A stretch of DNA of 7,932 bases. Origin: an uncultured Erysipelotrichaceae bacterium. GTDB lineage: Bacteria > Bacillota_I > Bacilli_A > Acholeplasmatales > Anaeroplasmataceae. Below the pieces are notes generated by a model. It was not told the origin of the DNA. It worked only from the letters and a program-made list of their open reading frames with translations, and did no database searches. This document shows, piece after piece, positions 6,567 through 7,932 of this stretch. Numbering within the stretch: position 1 is the first letter of the stretch; every line of letters starts with the position of its first letter. Position numbers and translations under genes: made by a program. Location of the stretch: assembly GCA_902796895.1 (NCBI GenBank), contig CADBQV010000102.1, positions 1-7,932 on the forward strand, given 5' to 3'.

Positions 6567-7560
6567 TTGTAACCTCAACTAATTGATTTAGCTTTTCTAA
6601 AGCCTTACCACTATCAATTACATCTTTTGCTATTTCTATTGATTCAGCTATAGATTTATTTGTATATACATGAATTGCACAAGCACTATTTAGAATAACA
6701 ACATCTCTTTTTGGTCCTTTTTTACCATTAAATATATCAAGTGCTATTTGCTTGTTTTCTTCAATTGTACCACCTACAATATCTTCATGCTTTGCAAGCT
6801 TAAAGCCATAATCTTCTGGATTTAAGTCATATTCTATGATTTCTCCATCCTTTAATTCAGCAACATGTGTTTTATCTGCAATAGATATTTCATCTACTCC
6901 ATCTAAGCCATATACTACCATAGCACCTTTTAAATTCTTTCTTTTTAATACTTCACATACAGGTCTTACTAATTCTTTTTTATAAACACCTAAAACCATA
7001 TATTTAGCATTCATTGGGTTAATTAGTGGTCCCATAATATTATAAATAGTTTTAATACCTAATGTCTTTCTAATAGGTCCTACAAAACGCATTGCCTTAT
7101 GATATACAGGGGCGAATAAAAATACAATTCCTGCCTTATTTAATACTTCTTTAGCATGCTTTGATGCGAAATCAAATTTAACTCCTAATGATTCAAATAA
7201 ATCACCACTACCACACTTTGAAGATACACTTCTATTTCCATGCTTTGCAACCTTTATTCCACTTGCTGCAATAACAATTGATGATACTGATGAAATGTTA
7301 AATGAAAATGATCTATCTCCACCTGTACCAACTATATCTAGGATATCATCATCAACATCTATAATTTCTGCAACCTCAAGCATTGCTTTAACTGCACCAA
7401 TTACTTCAGTTGGTGTTTCACCTTTTATTGATAGTGCTGTAAGGAATGCACCAGTCATAGCTGGATCTACTTCATTTTTCATTATTTTTAGGATTGCATC
7501 AAACATTTCTTGTTCTGATAAATCCTTACCTTCTGTTAATTTAACTAATAATTCTTGCAT
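6553..7560 (-). CDS. trpD: Anthranilate phosphoribosyltransferase
   Basis: A 335-residue enzyme that transfers phosphoribose from PRPP to anthranilate, the second committed step of tryptophan synthesis. The N-terminal helical domain is residues 1 to about 70. The PRPP-binding loop is DIVGTGGDRSFSFNISS (75-91), KHGNR is at 106-110, SSKCGSGDLFESLGV at 113-127 (family usually GSADVLExLG), the anthranilate-binding arginine region YHKAMRFVGPIRKTLGIKT at 153-171 with R164, and NIMGPLINP at 174-182. The Mg-binding pair D223-E224 is in GLDGVDEIS. Length is normal. The start is 12 nt after the trpG stop, with a purine-rich AGAGGAAGAG before the ATG. It ends in TGA inside trpC, which shows TGA is a stop here. 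Contains no tryptophan. Confidence 0.97.
   Translation of the reverse strand: MQELLVKLTEGKDLSEQEMFDAILKIMKNEVDPAMTGAFLTALSIKGETPTEVIGAVKAMLEVAEIIDVDDDILDIVGTGGDRSFSFNISSVSSIVIAASGIKVAKHGNRSVSSKCGSGDLFESLGVKFDFASKHAKEVLNKAGIVFLFAPVYHKAMRFVGPIRKTLGIKTIYNIMGPLINPMNAKYMVLGVYKKELVRPVCEVLKRKNLKGAMVVYGLDGVDEISIADKTHVAELKDGEIIEYDLNPEDYGFKLAKHEDIVGGTIEENKQIALDIFNGKKGPKRDVVILNSACAIHVYTNKSIAESIEIAKDVIDSGKALEKLNQLVEVTNDIR
6573..6576 (-). promoter_or_regulatory. Ribosome site deciding the trpC start
   Basis: The minus strand reads GAGG 6 nt before the ATG at 6564-6566, inside the last codons of trpD. The in-frame TTG at 6576-6578 overlaps this site and has only CTAAATCAATTAG upstream, so initiation there is unlikely. 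The site supports a 256-residue TrpC beginning MILD. Confidence 0.7.
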
Positions 7561-7572
7561 ATTACTCTTCCT

Positions 7573-7932
7573 CTATTTCAAAAAATTTTTTAATATTTCC
7601 ATACCATAATTTGTAAGTATACTTTCAGGATGGAACTGTAGTCCATATATTGGATATAATTTATGTTCTACTGCCATTATTTCTTTATCGCTATTATATG
7701 CTGTTATATTTAATTCATCTGAATTACCAGATCCAATTAATGAATGATATCTTGCAACCTTTATATTTGATGATATACCATCAAATAATTTAGATTTAGT
7801 ATCAACACTAACTATATCTGATTTACCATGACATATTTTTTTAGCATTTATAATATCAAGTCCAAAAACCTCACATATTGCTTGATGTCCAAGACATACA
7901 CCAAGGATTGGTATATTATGGATATTTCTTAC
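7573..7932 (-). CDS. trpG: Anthranilate synthase glutamine amidotransferase subunit, 3' part only
   Basis: The frame is open from the right edge to a TAG at 7573-7575 and gives 119 residues of a class I glutamine amidotransferase, about the last 60% of the protein. TrpG supplies ammonia from glutamine to TrpE for anthranilate synthesis. The nucleophile motif GVCLGHQAI (Cys-Leu-Gly-His) lies near the truncated N-terminus. VARYHSLIG and the catalytic His-Glu pair in GLQFHPES follow, and the end reads ILTNYGMEILKNFLK. PabA of folate synthesis is closely related, but the position 12 nt ahead of trpD argues for TrpG, perhaps with a dual role. The start codon and any trpE lie beyond the window. No tryptophan occurs in the visible part. 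Confidence 0.95.
   Translation of the reverse strand, partial: VRNIHNIPILGVCLGHQAICEVFGLDIINAKKICHGKSDIVSVDTKSKLFDGISSNIKVARYHSLIGSGNSDELNITAYNSDKEIMAVEHKLYPIYGLQFHPESILTNYGMEILKNFLK

Noticed and set aside
1..7932. CRISPR arrays, insertion sequences, tRNA or rRNA genes, phage genes
   Set aside because: No spaced direct repeats, transposase or integrase motifs, terminal inverted repeats or cloverleaf segments were seen. Gene packing is tight and all genes belong to conserved families.

Overview
The window looks like chromosomal DNA of a low-GC Gram-positive bacterium (Firmicutes/Bacillota). It is strongly AT-rich, genes have purine-rich Shine-Dalgarno sites (for example AAAGGAGGT before rpsF), the ribosomal/SSB cluster has the order rpsF-ssb-rpsR, and the trp genes run in the Firmicute order G-D-C-F-B-A. 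The standard bacterial code applies: TGG encodes Trp, and TGA ends trpD. I cannot name a genus. All eleven genes lie on the minus strand, so transcription runs from high to low coordinates.

Right part (about 7932 to 3283): a tryptophan biosynthesis operon that enters the window already in progress. It holds the 3' part of trpG, then trpD, trpC, trpF, trpB and trpA. Together these convert chorismate-derived anthranilate to tryptophan. trpD/C, C/F, F/B and B/A overlap by 14, 7, 11 and 8 nt, which implies translational coupling. A strong rho-independent terminator starts one base after the trpA stop. trpE and the operon control region are not in the window. The visible Trp proteins contain a single tryptophan residue in about 1,550 residues.

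Middle (about 3294 to 1277): a two-gene unit, tatD (metal-dependent DNase) followed 9 nt later by a cation diffusion facilitator (CDF) transporter. The CDF has an N-x-x-x-D / D-x-x-x-D metal-site signature, suggestive of Mn(II), and two successive ferredoxin-like C-terminal domains. A good candidate promoter for tatD has its -35 box inside the trp terminator hairpin.

Left part (about 1257 to 1): rpsF-ssb-rpsR, with its own 17-bp-spaced promoter with an extended -10, a leader that folds into two hairpins, and a rho-independent terminator at the window edge. It encodes 30S proteins S6 and S18 with single-stranded DNA-binding protein between them.

Most of the window is conserved housekeeping DNA. 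I did not find a convincing new biological system. The points worth a second look are the promoter nested in the terminator, the duplicated CDF tail, substitutions in TrpA and TrpF, the tryptophan-poor operon, and an rpsF leader that lacks an obvious S6:S18 CCG motif.
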